A stretch of DNA of 64,000 bases, taken from assembly GCF_022581195.2 (NCBI RefSeq), contig NC_061463.1, positions 2,914,001 through 2,978,000 of the forward strand. Reading direction: 5' to 3'. Position numbers and translations under genes: made by a program. Positions 44,258-56,137 of this stretch are shown piece after piece (position 1 is the stretch's first letter; each line of letters starts with the position of its first letter). Source of the stretch: Helicoverpa zea (lineage: Eukaryota; Arthropoda; Insecta; Lepidoptera; Noctuidae). Under the pieces are notes generated by a model, which saw only the letters and a program-made list of their open reading frames with translations, ran no database searches and had not been told where the DNA came from.

Positions 44258-45744
44258 TCAAGCAATAAAAGGTTTATTGGCTGTACACGAAGAAGGATAC
44301 ATGAGAAGCTGAAGTCAAAGTATAAACTATTTCTCTTCATAAAAAAATATTCTTACTTTCAGATATAACGCCAACTTTAGTATTATTTTTATCAAAAATC
44401 GAGGTAAAAATATTCAACCATAAGGTCAAGGTGAAATTAGTTATACGCCTACAAAAAATATTTCCAGCCAGTTAATCTCTTGAAACCGTTAAGAAAAAAG
44501 ATATTTTTTGAAAATGGAAAGTTCGAATGTAATTTAAAAGTTTCATATCTCGGCGGTAAAATTATGTTAAGTCGTCCCGTTATACATAAAGTTTTTATTA
44601 GAATTTTCAAACCAATTTTTTTTTTTTCAGAAAAGTACATACTTATCTTAAATTAATTTTAAAACAAAATAACATGTAACGTCAAAACTAGTTGCATAAT
44701 GTTATTTATTACTTGGAACCAATTTTTTTTTGTCATATGTGCTAAGTTTTGTTTAGACCATAAATAAAATGCCTATTAAAAGATAACTCATTGTTCCTAC
44801 ATATCTCGATGGACCTTTTCCGCCATTTATTTTTCACTTGACGCCTCTTCCGTGTTCCGACATAATTACTTTTTACCCTTTAGCGTGAGTTGGACCGCAT
44901 TAACACGCCTCAATGAGAGGCTTTATTACTTTGCACACTAATACCTTTATCAAATATTTTGATGACGTACTTTCAATACTGGTCACATTAAAAAGTATTC
45001 TATTCTATTTTTGGTTGATGGCAAGCTTCATTAAAAAGTGTTTTCGGATCCATTTTTAAATGAGCAAATGACATTTATGACGTTCGAAATTCAAACCAAG
45101 TTTGACGATGATTTGTAGATATTATATTATTTTGGTATTTATGAAATTGAGATTGATTTATCATGTTTTGAATCCTTCAGAACTGGTAGCAACGGAATAA
45201 AAATAGAATTGCAATTAGGTATATCTTAAAATATTCAAACACAGTCTGTTTATTAATAAAATATTTTCTTTTACCTATCCCAGAACCTTTAAAATTAATA
45301 TTCACAAACCGATCCAATTTGCATAACCAATAAAAAACATGACTGTCGACTAGACAATTTAAATACTGTTGACGCTAAGTAAAAACTGGATAGCGGTACT
45401 AAAAAAAACATGGTAAGTACAAGTAGTGTAGCTCATTTGCAATTCAAAATGCAACAAGACGATTATACGGACTCCCGTTAAATATGAATGACATGAATAA
45501 TTCATGGCGGAAAATGCAATGCCAACTTTAAATAAAAACTGTTTTTTGTAAGCGTTTGAGGATTTCAGGGTTGCCATCGTTTATAATTAGGTAAGCACCT
45601 ATAAGAAAAGTCTTCAAATAAGGATGTACTATAAAGTCCCATGAAAAAAGAAGACTGAACCACTGTGCCGATCACAGATAGTTATTCAACATTTTTAATG
45701 GAATTTAGTAACGTGGGTAACTAAGTATGTAGGTACTATTGTAA
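44258..45744. other. Intergenic DNA, no feature seen
   Basis: AT-rich, no gene or repeat ends recognised. Confidence 0.4.
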
Positions 45745-45800
45745 ACCGAGTTCAAAAAAGGAGGTTCTCAATTCGTCGGAATCTTTTATTTTGATCTGCT
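45745..45800 (+). repeat. Fragment of the dispersed repeat seen at 55020-55090
   Basis: AAAAAGGAGGTTCTCAATTC, GTCGG and ATCTTTTATTTT match the reverse complement of 55030-55085. This is a tail-like segment of a non-coding repeat family. Confidence 0.6.
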
Positions 45801-46574
45801 TACAACTTAGTAAAAAACAGTTGAGTATGAACAATTCCCACGAAAATATTTTTTAAGAATTCTCAAAAAATTGAGGCAAAGAAAACTTGTACCAAGACAT
45901 CTGATAACTACGTATAATACGATACTAAATAAACGTGACAACCCTACACCATTGTTCACGGGATGACGCGCCGTTTTCACATGAACAGAACAAAGTGATT
46001 ATATATTTCACAATCTCAACACCATTTGTATCGTGATTCATGTAGAACACAGTACGCTAACATTACATTAAGCTTTGCTTTTATGTTGTTATTTGTTATA
46101 TTTTAGTAAAACATGACGTTTATAAAAATGGTTCTGTCGGTAAGTAAGCAAAAATATTGTACATGTCGTCAAATATTTGTGTATTAGGGATGTTTTTGTT
46201 ATAAATTAGGATATTTTTTCTTCAACCATCAGCAATAGGTACTACGAATAATGAATAGTTAATCAACAAATAAATAAATAAACTTCTAACTGCCACCAAC
46301 TCTTTTAACCGCTAAGTGCTGGGAACCACTCCGCTCACCTGGATATAAAGCTAGGATACCTTCTCCAATAAAAGGGCTACCTAAAATAATTTTCAAACTA
46401 TTAAGCAAAGCTACAGCTGTAGACATGTATGTTTTAATAGAAGCCGTGTATGTTTTTAATAGCAGTTTCCTTAAGCTAACAAACATTTACGTAAAGCCAG
46501 CTTAGAATATCAACCGGTATCTTAGAAATATGATTTGAAACCAGGTGTTTGTATTTAAGTTTACTACAGAGGAA
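45801..46574. other. Intergenic DNA, no feature seen
   Basis: A 66-codon minus-strand frame at 46286-46486 was considered; no domain is recognisable. Confidence 0.35.
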
Positions 46575-46860
46575 AGAATATGAATGGAGATGCTATAAGT
46601 CAGGTAGGTCAAGCGCCTTCTTCTCGATTAAATTACGTACTTTAGGCATGATCAAAACGCTCAGTTACGAATGAACTAGTGAGGCGTTCGGGTTCCTTGA
46701 CACATCTGTGCAAGGTTTTAGGTTTTACAAAAGGCGTATAAGGGTGGAGCCAGTCACGTTTCTTGTCCCCCGAACACCAGCATTTTGGCGCGCTAGTTTC
46801 TTAGGAGACTTTCCGCTATGACATCTCTGTTCGTCATTTTGTTCTCCATGAAGTTTACCG
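46575..46860. repeat. Dispersed repeat, relative of 29590-29930
   Basis: Same orientation and order of landmarks as the copy near 29.6 kb: GGAGATGC, CAGGTAGG, CTTCTTCT, a TTCGGG block, GTCCCCCGAAC and TTCTTAGGAGAC. Diverged, with no ends defined. Confidence 0.6.
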
Positions 46861-48439
46861 TCTAATTTAATCGTAACATCAAACTTAATTCTTGGCTGAC
46901 ATGTTTAGGCTTTAGGCGTTATGAACAATTGTTATTCTGAACTGTTCAGCTTATTATAAGCTTGGGAATATAGACAGTGTTTTAATGTTGACCTCGTTTG
47001 TAGGAATCCTAAGTTATATTTTAGTTCTATGAAAATGGAGTATTTGCTACTTTGCCTAAATATGATCGGATTTTTTCGCGACACACGACTTTATATTTTA
47101 TTCGTTTCAGCTTAATTCATACTTTTTCATCCATAGAGTGTAAGTATCAAACATCGAGATAACTTAAATACAACTTAATGAAATGCTTCAGCGATAATCC
47201 CCGACGTCACAAGAACTCACCTTAAAGCGATTTAAGCAACTAATTGAATCGCCACAAATCCCAAAGACGGGCTTAATCCCCTTGTAACAAAAATGAACAA
47301 TGCCTTTCGAAATACCGTCAATATTTAGGTACCAGCTCCCCTAATCTTCTTAAATAAAATTATATAGAGTTTCCCGAAGCTTAAGACCGTACTTTATTAA
47401 GGATCTGGTTTGAAGCGGCTATTAATAAAACTTCAAAAAGATATGAAAAATTAGCTGCGATGTTGGGGTGTATAGAGCGATTGTGAGCAGGTACTAGGCT
47501 GTCTTCTTTTTGGTATTAGAGGGATGAAAATGTAGACTATGAATAGGATATTCTTGTCGTGTGTTAGAACGTGCGTTTATGTAAATACAATTTTCATTAA
47601 ATATTCTCTGACACTAACAAGTCTGTACGACAAATTCTTATCCAAATACGATTACAGCGGCTTATGCAAGTACATCAGAATTTTCCAAACTAAAAACTAC
47701 TCTATCCTCACAAGCTTCGAACAAAAACATTGAAGAAATGGGTCTTTTGAACACGTTACACTGTGGAAAAATTCAATTGTTCGATAAAACACGACCATCA
47801 AGAAAAACGACCCGTTAACGTACTTAAAATTTCCCAAAAGAAAGAAGAAAAAATGTTCATGTCACACTGAAATCCTAAGAAATCTATTTCAGAAAATCTT
47901 GTTCCCCTTATGAAGTCATTTCACGTACCTCGGTAAACGAATATCAACTTTATCTACTTGAAAATTAAATCTACTTTACGATACGACTCACCGCGACAAA
48001 TGTAATGGATACTTCGTGCGTGCGATTTTTATCGCGTTTTGAGACTTTTATGTAACTTTTGAATTTAATACAATTGTGTTACTTGAATATTAATTTTAGA
48101 ATAGCATTATGGGTTTATTTGAATTCTAATTGAATACTTTTGCGACTAATCAGCGCAAAATATCTTCATTTGTATACAAGGGAATTGTTTGAATTTTCTG
48201 TTATTTTTCTGTAACAAGCGGTTGCAATAGCAATAATACTAAATGGCTCGTGTAATAAGGACGCTATTTTACCTTGGCAATATCAGTAACAAATATAACT
48301 TCTTCGTGAGTTGAAAGTTTTACTAATTAAACTGAATCGTGGTATGCTTCAGCGAAAACAAATGAAGGGCAGATAAGAAAAAAAACTACCCCAGACCACA
48401 GGTAAAATAGAATTTTGAAATTAGAAACAGAACAGATTC
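46861..48439. other. Intergenic DNA, no feature seen
   Basis: No recognisable coding sequence or repeat ends. Confidence 0.4.
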
Positions 48440-49030
48440 AGTTATCCCATTTTTTAGACACACGGCAGTGTGTCCGCCAAGTTCGAGCAAAAAAAAGCGA
48501 CACACCGGCCGTGGGTTATCTTACACGAACCATTTCGGGCCAAATTCGACCCCCCTATAACTCAAAATCTATTTTATTTACGCATATCAAATTTCTAGTA
48601 TCTGTTGAGACCCCCTCACTTATCTAAAATACAGAATTTCATTAATATACCTATTGTAGGTCTTGAGATATTGACGTCAGAAAATCGCTATTTTTACTAT
48701 ACACTCACTGACTGACTGACTGATTCACTGACTCACTCACCAAAAACCTAGACCACTTCCAATGGTCGTATTGACTTGAAATTTGGCATGGAGGTAGGTC
48801 TTTATGTCAAGGTAAAGGGGAAAATCTGAAAATGACCAAGTGTGAGTCAGTTTCAAAATAATTCAGATTATTCCCCTAAGAAACTAAAACGAACTAAATT
48901 TATCTATATTTATATAATATATCTTCGAATGGTCATATCGATCTGAAATTCGTTACAAAGTAAAGTAAAAATCTGAAAACGGCCAAGTGTGAGTCACTTT
49001 CGAAAATGACGAATGTGTAACTTTGATCCA
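48440..49030. repeat. Non-coding dispersed repeat with ACTG microsatellite
   Basis: A stretch with CGACCCCCCTATAACTC and GAGACCCCCTCACTTAT leads to an ACTG-rich run (about 48705-48740). Two partial copies of one segment follow at about 48765-48845 and 48925-49000. Both contain ATGGTC, GAAATT and GGAAAATCTGAAAA or GTAAAAATCTGAAAA, and end CCAAGTGTGAGTCA. It resembles a common moth repeat. Ends and class not determined. Confidence 0.45.
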
Positions 49031-50686
49031 CGAACATAATATATGATAACATGTCATGTCAGTCAGTTGGTAAATCAAGTCCATTTAGTTAATCTAGTTC
49101 ATTTCTTTGTAAGAAGCATAGTGCGTATTCAAAAATCTGAAAGATAGTATAAATGAGACATTTCCTTAACTAACTTAATCAAAAGAAAAAAATAAAATAA
49201 ACAACCTTACAAAAACAAAAATGTGCCAAGTAAACATCATTAAAAAGTAACTATTTTTAACTGAGGTATGTGTATGAAACTTGGTACTTATTCAGATCTC
49301 ACTTCGTTTATAGGCGAAGCATTCCCATATTATCGAACTTGGCAGTCTTTCACATTTTTGTTTTGGGTGGGATTTATTTCACAGTCCGGTTTCTGAGCAC
49401 CATTTGTCGGTGGCATATTCCATTAATTTCAAAGGGAAAAAAGACGCTTAAAATACTGATAGGAGTTTTTAAAACCTGGCTAGATGCATTTTACCGCGTG
49501 AAATAAGTCCAACTAGTCTTGATTCAATAGTGACTGATCATTGCGACTTTTTTGTCGACATACTTCCTTCGCCCAATTTTTGGAAGCTCTTGTCGTTCAT
49601 TCACGCTCACCCCTTAGAGTTGTCGTTGACAAATACCCTTCTTCCTTTCTTCCTTGAGGCACAAGACAGACTATATTTCACACGGCTGCCGTACGCACGA
49701 GAAATTGCTCGGATGAAACGAGATATGACTCCAACATCGTTGGAAACCGTGACTTGAATGTTTCTTAGTAATACTTCAGGGGTTCATTAATAAGGTATAT
49801 TGTTTGAAAGACTACCTTTTTAACCGATTCAACTAAAATGGAGGAGGGTCTAATTTTTTTATAGGTAGAAATATACTAATGTTTATTTCTAACTTCAGTT
49901 AAGATGGTGCTAAATAACCGCACGCCGACAGCACGTTTATTGAGAATGGCTACTATACTGATGATCCGGATGCGCGAAGAAGGTCCCACACGATCCAACG
50001 ATACAGGCAAATCCACGTAATAGGAATATGTATTTGATATCCTCTTAGTCAATTGCTAGCGGAGAAATACCCACCAATTTTATTTTCAGATAAAATACTC
50101 TGAATTTATTAGGGTCCATAAATACCTAAATATCTTACCATTTTGCACCTGAAGTTATTATAAAAAGGTTGCCGTATGGTATTAGGCATTAGGTAATTTA
50201 AGGATCCCGAAAACTCATATAATTTATGTGTCTACCTGAAAAAAGTGTCCTACTTTGAAAGTTCAAAACGAAACCAATTCCTTTTTAATTGTGACCAAAT
50301 TCAATATCCAGTTAAATTGTGGGTACGCAAAAACACACGGGTAATATTAAACAGAATCAACTCTTTGGCTTCAACGTTTTTTAATTAAGACCTTGTTTCA
50401 GTTGCTCCTCTCTTGGAGAGTTTAACCAACCGGAAATGCCAATGCCATGTCTTTCCTTCAGTCACAAGTACCTACAAGAGCGCCGCTCATCCTCGCACAG
50501 TAAGAACTCGGTACTATGGTACTATTAGTTTTTTTCATTTATTTATTCTTGAACATATTTATTACATTTATAAATATTAAATATAAAAATAAAAAAAACA
50601 TTTAAAAATATAAAAAATAGGTTGCCACCGATATCGGGCACAGGGTCCAAGGTACCGGTGGTTAGGGTCCCAGAGACAGAAACCTA
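49031..50686. other. Intergenic DNA, no gene recognised
   Basis: Two neighbouring plus-strand frames (49270-49506 and 49530-49757) were examined. Neither has a recognisable domain, and they are not obviously joined by splice sites. Confidence 0.35.
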
Positions 50687-50886
50687 TCTATACTAATATT
50701 ATAAAGAGGAAAACTTTGTTTGTTTGTTTGGTTGTAATGGATAAACTCAAAAACTACTGGACCGATTTTAAATATTCTTTTACCATTAGAAAGCTATATT
50801 ATCTGCGAGTAACATAGGCTATATTTTATCCCGGTGCGGGCAGTAGCTCCCACGGGACGCGGGTGAAACCGCGGGAAAACGGCTAG
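50687..50886 (+). mobile_element. Small non-autonomous Helitron, 200 bp
   Basis: It starts TCTATACTAATATTATAAAG and ends GGGAAAACGGCTAG, inserted between A (50686) and T (50887) with no duplication. A short stem, CGCGG-GTGAAA-CCGCG, lies about 10 bases before CTAG, the position of the Helitron terminal hairpin. A related 3' end occurs on the other strand at 41574-41640. Confidence 0.85.
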
Positions 50887-50887
50887 T

Positions 50888-51130
50888 TAGTTTATTATTA
50901 GTAATAACCAATGATATTTATGACCCTTGCTAAGTTTTGGTAGAAAACATCAAATACAATCACCTAGGCGTGTACTGTACTCCTTTACAGTCTTTATTGT
51001 TTTGATAGTTTCAAACGATTTTTAGACGAAGTGGGTCAAACAAGTAAGTTTCTGTTTATATGTTGACAATTTCATCACACATCATTATCAGTTGCGCACG
51101 CCTAAATTGCTTTTCTTTTCCTCATAGGTA
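50888..51130. other. Short intergenic stretch, no feature seen
   Basis: Nothing recognised. Confidence 0.4.
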
Positions 51131-51138
51131 TGAGTGCT

Positions 51139-51428
51139 TAGGGCTGCCATCCGTCCGGGTTTCCCCGGATTTGTCCTCGTTTGGAGGCCGTCCGGGGGCC
51201 GTCCGGCCGGAGTTTCAAGAAGTGTCCGGGGAAAACCCTGTACACTTTTCATGTAAGGAAGCATCTCATTGAATTTAAGTATATGTGAATAGTAAATGGA
51301 TTACAAATGAGGTATTATTTTGTTTAAAAAAATCGTCCTCGTTCGGGGAAAAAATGCGATTTACGCCAAATGTCCGGGTTTTTTTTAATGTTTGTCCGGG
51401 TTTGGCAAAATTCGAGATGGCAGCCCTA
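51139..51428. mobile_element. hAT-type MITE, 290 bp
   Basis: 13-bp perfect inverted repeats TAGGGCTGCCATC (51139-51151 and 51416-51428) are flanked by an exact 8-bp duplication TGAGTGCT (51131-51138 and 51429-51436). The inside has many GTCCGGG/CCCGGAC-type motifs near both ends, likely transposase-binding repeats. No coding capacity. The first bases (TAGGGC) match those of the hAT element at 20063-21611. Confidence 0.92.
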
Positions 51429-51570
51429 TGAGTGCTTATAGCGGTTCCAGTTGGTTATATCCTCTAAGGCTTCTCTGGTGCTGATAGTTTAATCAGACTG
51501 CACCTTAATTATCGCTGGCAGCCATATTACAACGCATGTTATGCGGGGGTGATAAATTCGTGTTGGAGTA

Positions 51571-51711
51571 AAGGTACGTTTTGGAAGCGACCTGACGACT
51601 GCAACATTCGGCCGCACCTGCTGCTAACGCTTCGATCCAAAGCGATTTCATACAAACTAGTAGTATAGCTGCGGCACATGCAGTTGGCAAGTCGCTTCTA
51701 AAACGTACCTT
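51571..51711. mobile_element. Near-palindromic MITE, 141 bp, TA target
   Basis: Terminal inverted repeats of 21 bp (51571-51591 and 51691-51711) begin AAGGTACGTTTT and differ at one base. They are flanked by TA at 51569-51570 and 51712-51713. Complementarity continues inward (around ACTGC and GCAGT), so the whole element can fold into one long hairpin. The TA duplication fits the Tc1/mariner group. Confidence 0.75.
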
Positions 51712-51713
51712 TA

Positions 51714-52474
51714 TACAGTTGTATGTGACGAGCATTGTATTATAGAAACTAGATATGAGATGTTTGGTTATAAAACCTTACTAATATTATCTATAAACGA
51801 AAGTAAATCTGGCTGCCTGTATGTCACGGTTTTACGTTATAACTATTTGAAACAATTTAAATTGATATAAAAGACATAAGTATGACATAGTTCCCTTAGT
51901 ATGCGGGTGGAACAGCGAGGAACACATAGTATTAGACCGAATACAAATATTCGAATTCGGTTTCTTTGTGTGATGGAACAACATACAAATCACATAATAA
52001 CTATATTTATCTTATCCCTTTTGAAAGTCTTCCTAATTGTATACGTTCCTTCAATAAATTATGTACTTTTCCTTTACTCAAAGAAAATCTCTTTTAAATT
52101 ATACTGATCATCAATCAGATATCAATTGTAATAATTTAAGTAATTTATAAATAATGACAAAATAATAATATTCAATTGTAGACAGTTTCAGCTGTAAGTA
52201 TTTATTATTAAACTAAAATAGAATCCCTTTTAGACCTCTAAGCATTTACGGAGAATTTCAAATAATATTAGAAAACTAGTCTTGTAGTTATTGTCAAATA
52301 TTTTCGAAATAGTAAATATTTAAAGACATTTGACTTGGACGTAACAGAGAATGAAAATGCTTTTAAATGTAAATGTTATTTTGCAGAAGTTAGTCAGTCT
52401 GACAATTGGTAGTGGTCACTGAAAGCCAGAAAGTCAGACAAGACATTAACATGAGCGTAATACTTAGGCACTTC
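51714..52474. other. Intergenic DNA, no feature seen
   Basis: AT-rich, nothing recognised. Confidence 0.4.
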
Positions 52475-52610
52475 CGGGGCTGCGGAATTGTTCGAAAAAG
52501 TTACCGCGGCCCTGGTACATAAAAGGCCTACGACGGAACACGACGTTTTTAGTCAGTAAGAGTCTGACACTCCCTCACCGCTGCTAACCCACAGCGGGAG
52601 GGGTCATGTG
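52475..52610 (+). repeat. R1-type LINE/SINE 3' tail
   Basis: GGGGCTGCGGAATTGTTCG leads through TTACCGCGGCCCTGG to AGTCAGTAAGAGTCTGAC and CCACAGCGGGAGGGGTCATG. The start is shared with 800-862 and with the R1-like fragment at 20941-21030. This copy keeps the longest downstream part. Confidence 0.6.
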
Positions 52611-54321
52611 ATGAATATGTATATGATTCTAATACTTACTTACCATTGAAACTATATAAAAGGATGACACCCAATTTTCTCACCTGCAAAATATTCTATG
52701 CAACTTTATTATAATATAAGGCAATCTACGAGTGACTTCGCTCCGAGATTGGTTATTGCGTCTACTCCAGCGAGCTACGCCGTCGTAGCCTGGCGTAGCC
52801 ATCACATCAGTTTGTCGAGCTACGCCGTAGCAAAGTGGAACCGCTTTGAAAATCAGTTTCGATGCGAAATTATGATAAAAAGGGTTTTAACTTTAATATG
52901 GCGCTTATCTTATTTTTCTTCTTCTTTATTTTTATTTCATTTAATTGTCCAAAAACTCATTTCTATGAAAAAGCGCATAAAATGTTCTGATATTCTGACA
53001 TAATTTTTGGAATATTTTATTCCAAAAATACCTACTCACATTCATTTTTATTTTTCATGCAATTTTGTTATTTCCTAAGAATTTTTTTTTAAATAATCAA
53101 ACAGTAAAAAATAATTCAACTCGACAGTGAAACTATTTGACAATTTACAGAATCCATTTTACATGCATTGTAACAGCCATAAAAACTAATTTACCTTTTA
53201 AAACCAATAGTCACACGACAAATTAGTTTCTCCTTTTCCACGCACATATTCATTACTCACATCTTATCTAGATGCGCTTCTATTGAGATTAATGACATCC
53301 CCCCCCCCCTCTCCTCCCGCTCCTGTCATCAATCACCGAATTTGAGTGGATAATGAACAAAATGGCGAATTTGTATAGCTCGTAATTAAGGTCCGCGTAA
53401 TAGGATTGTACTTCATTAGAGCTTAAGGGATCATGTTTTTAAAACCGGCCGATTATGGATGTTTTCTTTTTGTTTTATTTATTTTTCCGGGTGGCCAAAA
53501 ATATAGCTACGCTAGATAGAAAACGTGTCATTTAAAATACCTAGATTAAATAAGCAATGATACAAATCCAAAGATAATACTTATTTTACTTACAAAAACC
53601 AACTCGGCGCCTAGCACTCATAAAAGCGCAATCTATCACTACAAAGCGCAAAGCGTGAAATCAAAGAATTTTCACAGTGCAATTCCCAAATTAAAATCTC
53701 ATTTCTCCTACAGACATTAACACCAAAAAATCAAGTCCAAATGATACCCATTAAATTAAACAACACAACGAGTAATAAAATATACATTTTTAAAGCTTCA
53801 TCAGCTACACTTTATTGCTGCGAAATACACAAAAACAGGAACGAATCGCAAATTGTTTTAAAATTTTATGAGCGAATTCCTGATACAAGGCAAAATGAAC
53901 CTTAAGTTTATTGACATAGAGATGAAAGTAATCTCAGTATTGACATATGTCATAAGAGCGCGTTCGTTTTCGTTTTCTGGAGCAACGTGCTTTTTCAAAT
54001 GTGGAACGGACAATAGACACACAATACAATCGGTGAGAGCGATCGCAGAGTGAAACCTCTTTGTTAGGTGATACGTCGAGATACAAACCTCTTTGATTCT
54101 TTGAAGTTTATTTTAGAGTGCTGTAGGCTATAGATACCTACCTTCAAAGATGTCCATTTAATCAAATGTTGCATTTTTGTACGTGCAGAGTCGTAATACA
54201 AAAAGGCCCTAGTAAGAGCCAAAAACATAAGTAAGTACTATATTTTCCAAAAAAAAACAACCGTACACAGCCGTAAACAACTGTACAAAAAACAGTATTC
54301 ACAAATTCAACCAGCTTGATT
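52611..54321. other. Intergenic DNA with a hairpin-rich patch at 52725-52850
   Basis: At 52725-52850 several overlapping GCTACGCCGTCGTAGC-like hairpins occur (CGAGCTACGCC appears twice), probably a small repeat. A C-run interrupts 53300-53310. Otherwise nothing was recognised. Confidence 0.4.
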
Positions 54322-54494
54322 AAAAAACCGACTCCCAAAAACACTGAAAAGCAAAAAAAAACTATTCTTAGGTACATCGGCCTAGAAGTCAGTGTCTAAT
54401 GGATGTAACTAAGTTTATTTCGCCACCGACTTCTAGGCCGATGCACCTAAGAATAGTTTTTCTTGCTTTTCAGGGTTTTTGGGAGTCGGTTTTA
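54322..54494. repeat. Foldback repeat, arms about 68 bp
   Basis: The left arm (54322-54390) and right arm (54427-54494) are inverted copies containing ACCGACTCCCAAAAAC, CTATTCTTAGGT and CGGCCTAGAAGTC. The loop is about 36 bp. Confidence 0.8.
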
Positions 54495-54559
54495 TTTTTT
54501 TGTAAAAAGTTTTTTATTTTTAGCTTTTCAGTGACAACTATTGTCACTATCCGCATGTC

Positions 54560-54840
54560 ATATCCGCAGTGGAAAGTTCTCATCAATACGAAACAATATA
54601 AGCCCAAACACGATGTAGTTTACATATTCAATTGTCGAGTTCCCTCGACCTTCGCTGGTCTCCATCATCAGGTCAGCTTCAAACCTTCACTGTTGCAAAG
54701 GTTACATCAATACGAACAAAATAAGCCCAAACACGAGGTAGTTTACACATTCATTGTTCAAGTTCCCTCGACCTTCTCTGGTCTTCATCATCAGGTCAGC
54801 TCCAAACCTTCACCATTGCATAGTGTTATCAGACATACGC
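54560..54840 (+). repeat. Tandem repeat, 124-bp unit, two full copies plus a diverged third
   Basis: CATCAATACGAA recurs at 54581 and 54705. Each unit holds AAGCCCAAACACGA, GTAGTTTACA, AGTTCCCTCGACCTTC and CATCATCAGGTCAGCT. A third, degraded unit (about 54835-54945) keeps GCCCTCGATTTCTC and CATCATCAGATC. Confidence 0.8.
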
Positions 54841-55090
54841 CTTAGTGTCAAGTTTTTACCCTACGTATGCCTACAATTTTCGAAAGTTGCCCTCGATTTC
54901 TCAGGGTTTCCATCATCAGATCCTGACCTGGTGACTATGGGACCACCTGGGAGGTAAACCCTATAAAACAAAAAAAAAATTTGCAAATCGGTTCAGGCGT
55001 CTCCGAGTAATCGGTGAACATACATTAAAAAAAATAAAAGATCCCGACGAATTGAGAACCTCCTCCTTTTTGGGAAGTCGGTTAAAAATA
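54841..55090. repeat. Dispersed non-coding repeat ending AAGTCGGTT
   Basis: This appears to continue the tandem repeat as one larger element whose right end, GGAGGTTCTCAATTCGTCGG (minus strand), is shared with 45745-45800. GACTCCC-type and GTCGGTT ends recur at 54325 and 55075-55085. Confidence 0.4.
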
Positions 55091-55917
55091 AAACTGCGCT
55101 TGTAACAAAAGTACTTTACCAACCCATTTTGGGAACAGCCAACATGGATTGTGTGTAGGTACTTAGGGTTATTCCCCTTTGTGCAATTAAGCCTTTGGAA
55201 GAAAATATCCAACAATTCTTCAGATGATACAACAAATATTTACAGAAATGGGATATGTTTGTGTAAAGTACAGATGGATTCTTGCTATTTCTGTCCCGTT
55301 TTTAGTTTCTATTGTGTCCTTAGTTACGTGTATTTAAGAGAAACAAATACCTAGACAATATGAACCTATGCAATTGCACTAAATAAAGTTTATTTTTCTT
55401 CTATTATATAGTTCTCATAATATAAGAGATCCTACAATGTGAATACCTAATTGAATAAAGTTAGTAGGTATTGTGGGTCAAACTGTAAAACAATCAAGGT
55501 TGATTTAATTTTATAGTAGAGTCATTTTTATATCTAAAGAAACAAATATAAACGCAATGCTACCAAAAACACAATGTTAAACGTCAAGACGAAATAATAT
55601 CTCCGACGAAAGCCACAACGCATATTACTACGTCTGCTCAGTCGGCTGTCCTACTTGCAACGTAATTGCATTCTCAAAATGTACTTTTAAGAGAACAGAC
55701 GGACTGAAAGACTGAGAGCAAAACGGTAAATGGATTTAAACCGAAAATTGTCTCAAAGTCGACCCAAACGGAGGCAGGTTTTTTAAAAGGTTTTCATTGT
55801 AGCGATAATAATTATCTGTAGGAAAAAAAAAATTCTAACAAAAACCATATTGGGCAAATACTCATGTGCCACAGCCAATTTTTCGTACGCGACCGGAACC
55901 GCGGGGAACAGCGCTAG
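55091..55917. other. Intergenic DNA with a possible Helitron 3' end at 55880-55917
   Basis: The segment ends ACCGCGGGGAACAGCGCTAG, followed by T, and looks like a Helitron terminus. No matching TC start could be placed, so the element is not delimited. The rest shows no feature. Confidence 0.4.
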
Positions 55918-56137
55918 TACACATACACAATACCTATTTTGATAATAACATATTAACATTTATTTACATAAGTCAGGGTGTTTCGAAAAATAAGAAACAC
56001 AACTAAAGCACATAATATGTGCTTTAGTTGTGTAACATATTATGTTGTGCTTTAGTAACATATTATGTTACTAAATAAACTAAAGTGAAAAGGAACGCAA
56101 CATAACGTTCCGTTTTGCAGATAAATAATAATAATAA
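55918..56137. other. Intergenic DNA with short palindromes
   Basis: AAGCACATAATATGTGCTT and GTAACATATTATGTTAC-like palindromes occur in a row at about 56006-56075, next to the AAT repeat that precedes the trimer. Confidence 0.6.

Noticed and set aside
49270..49757. Two adjacent plus-strand frames that could be exons
   Set aside because: No domains, no convincing splice sites between them, and start contexts are poor.
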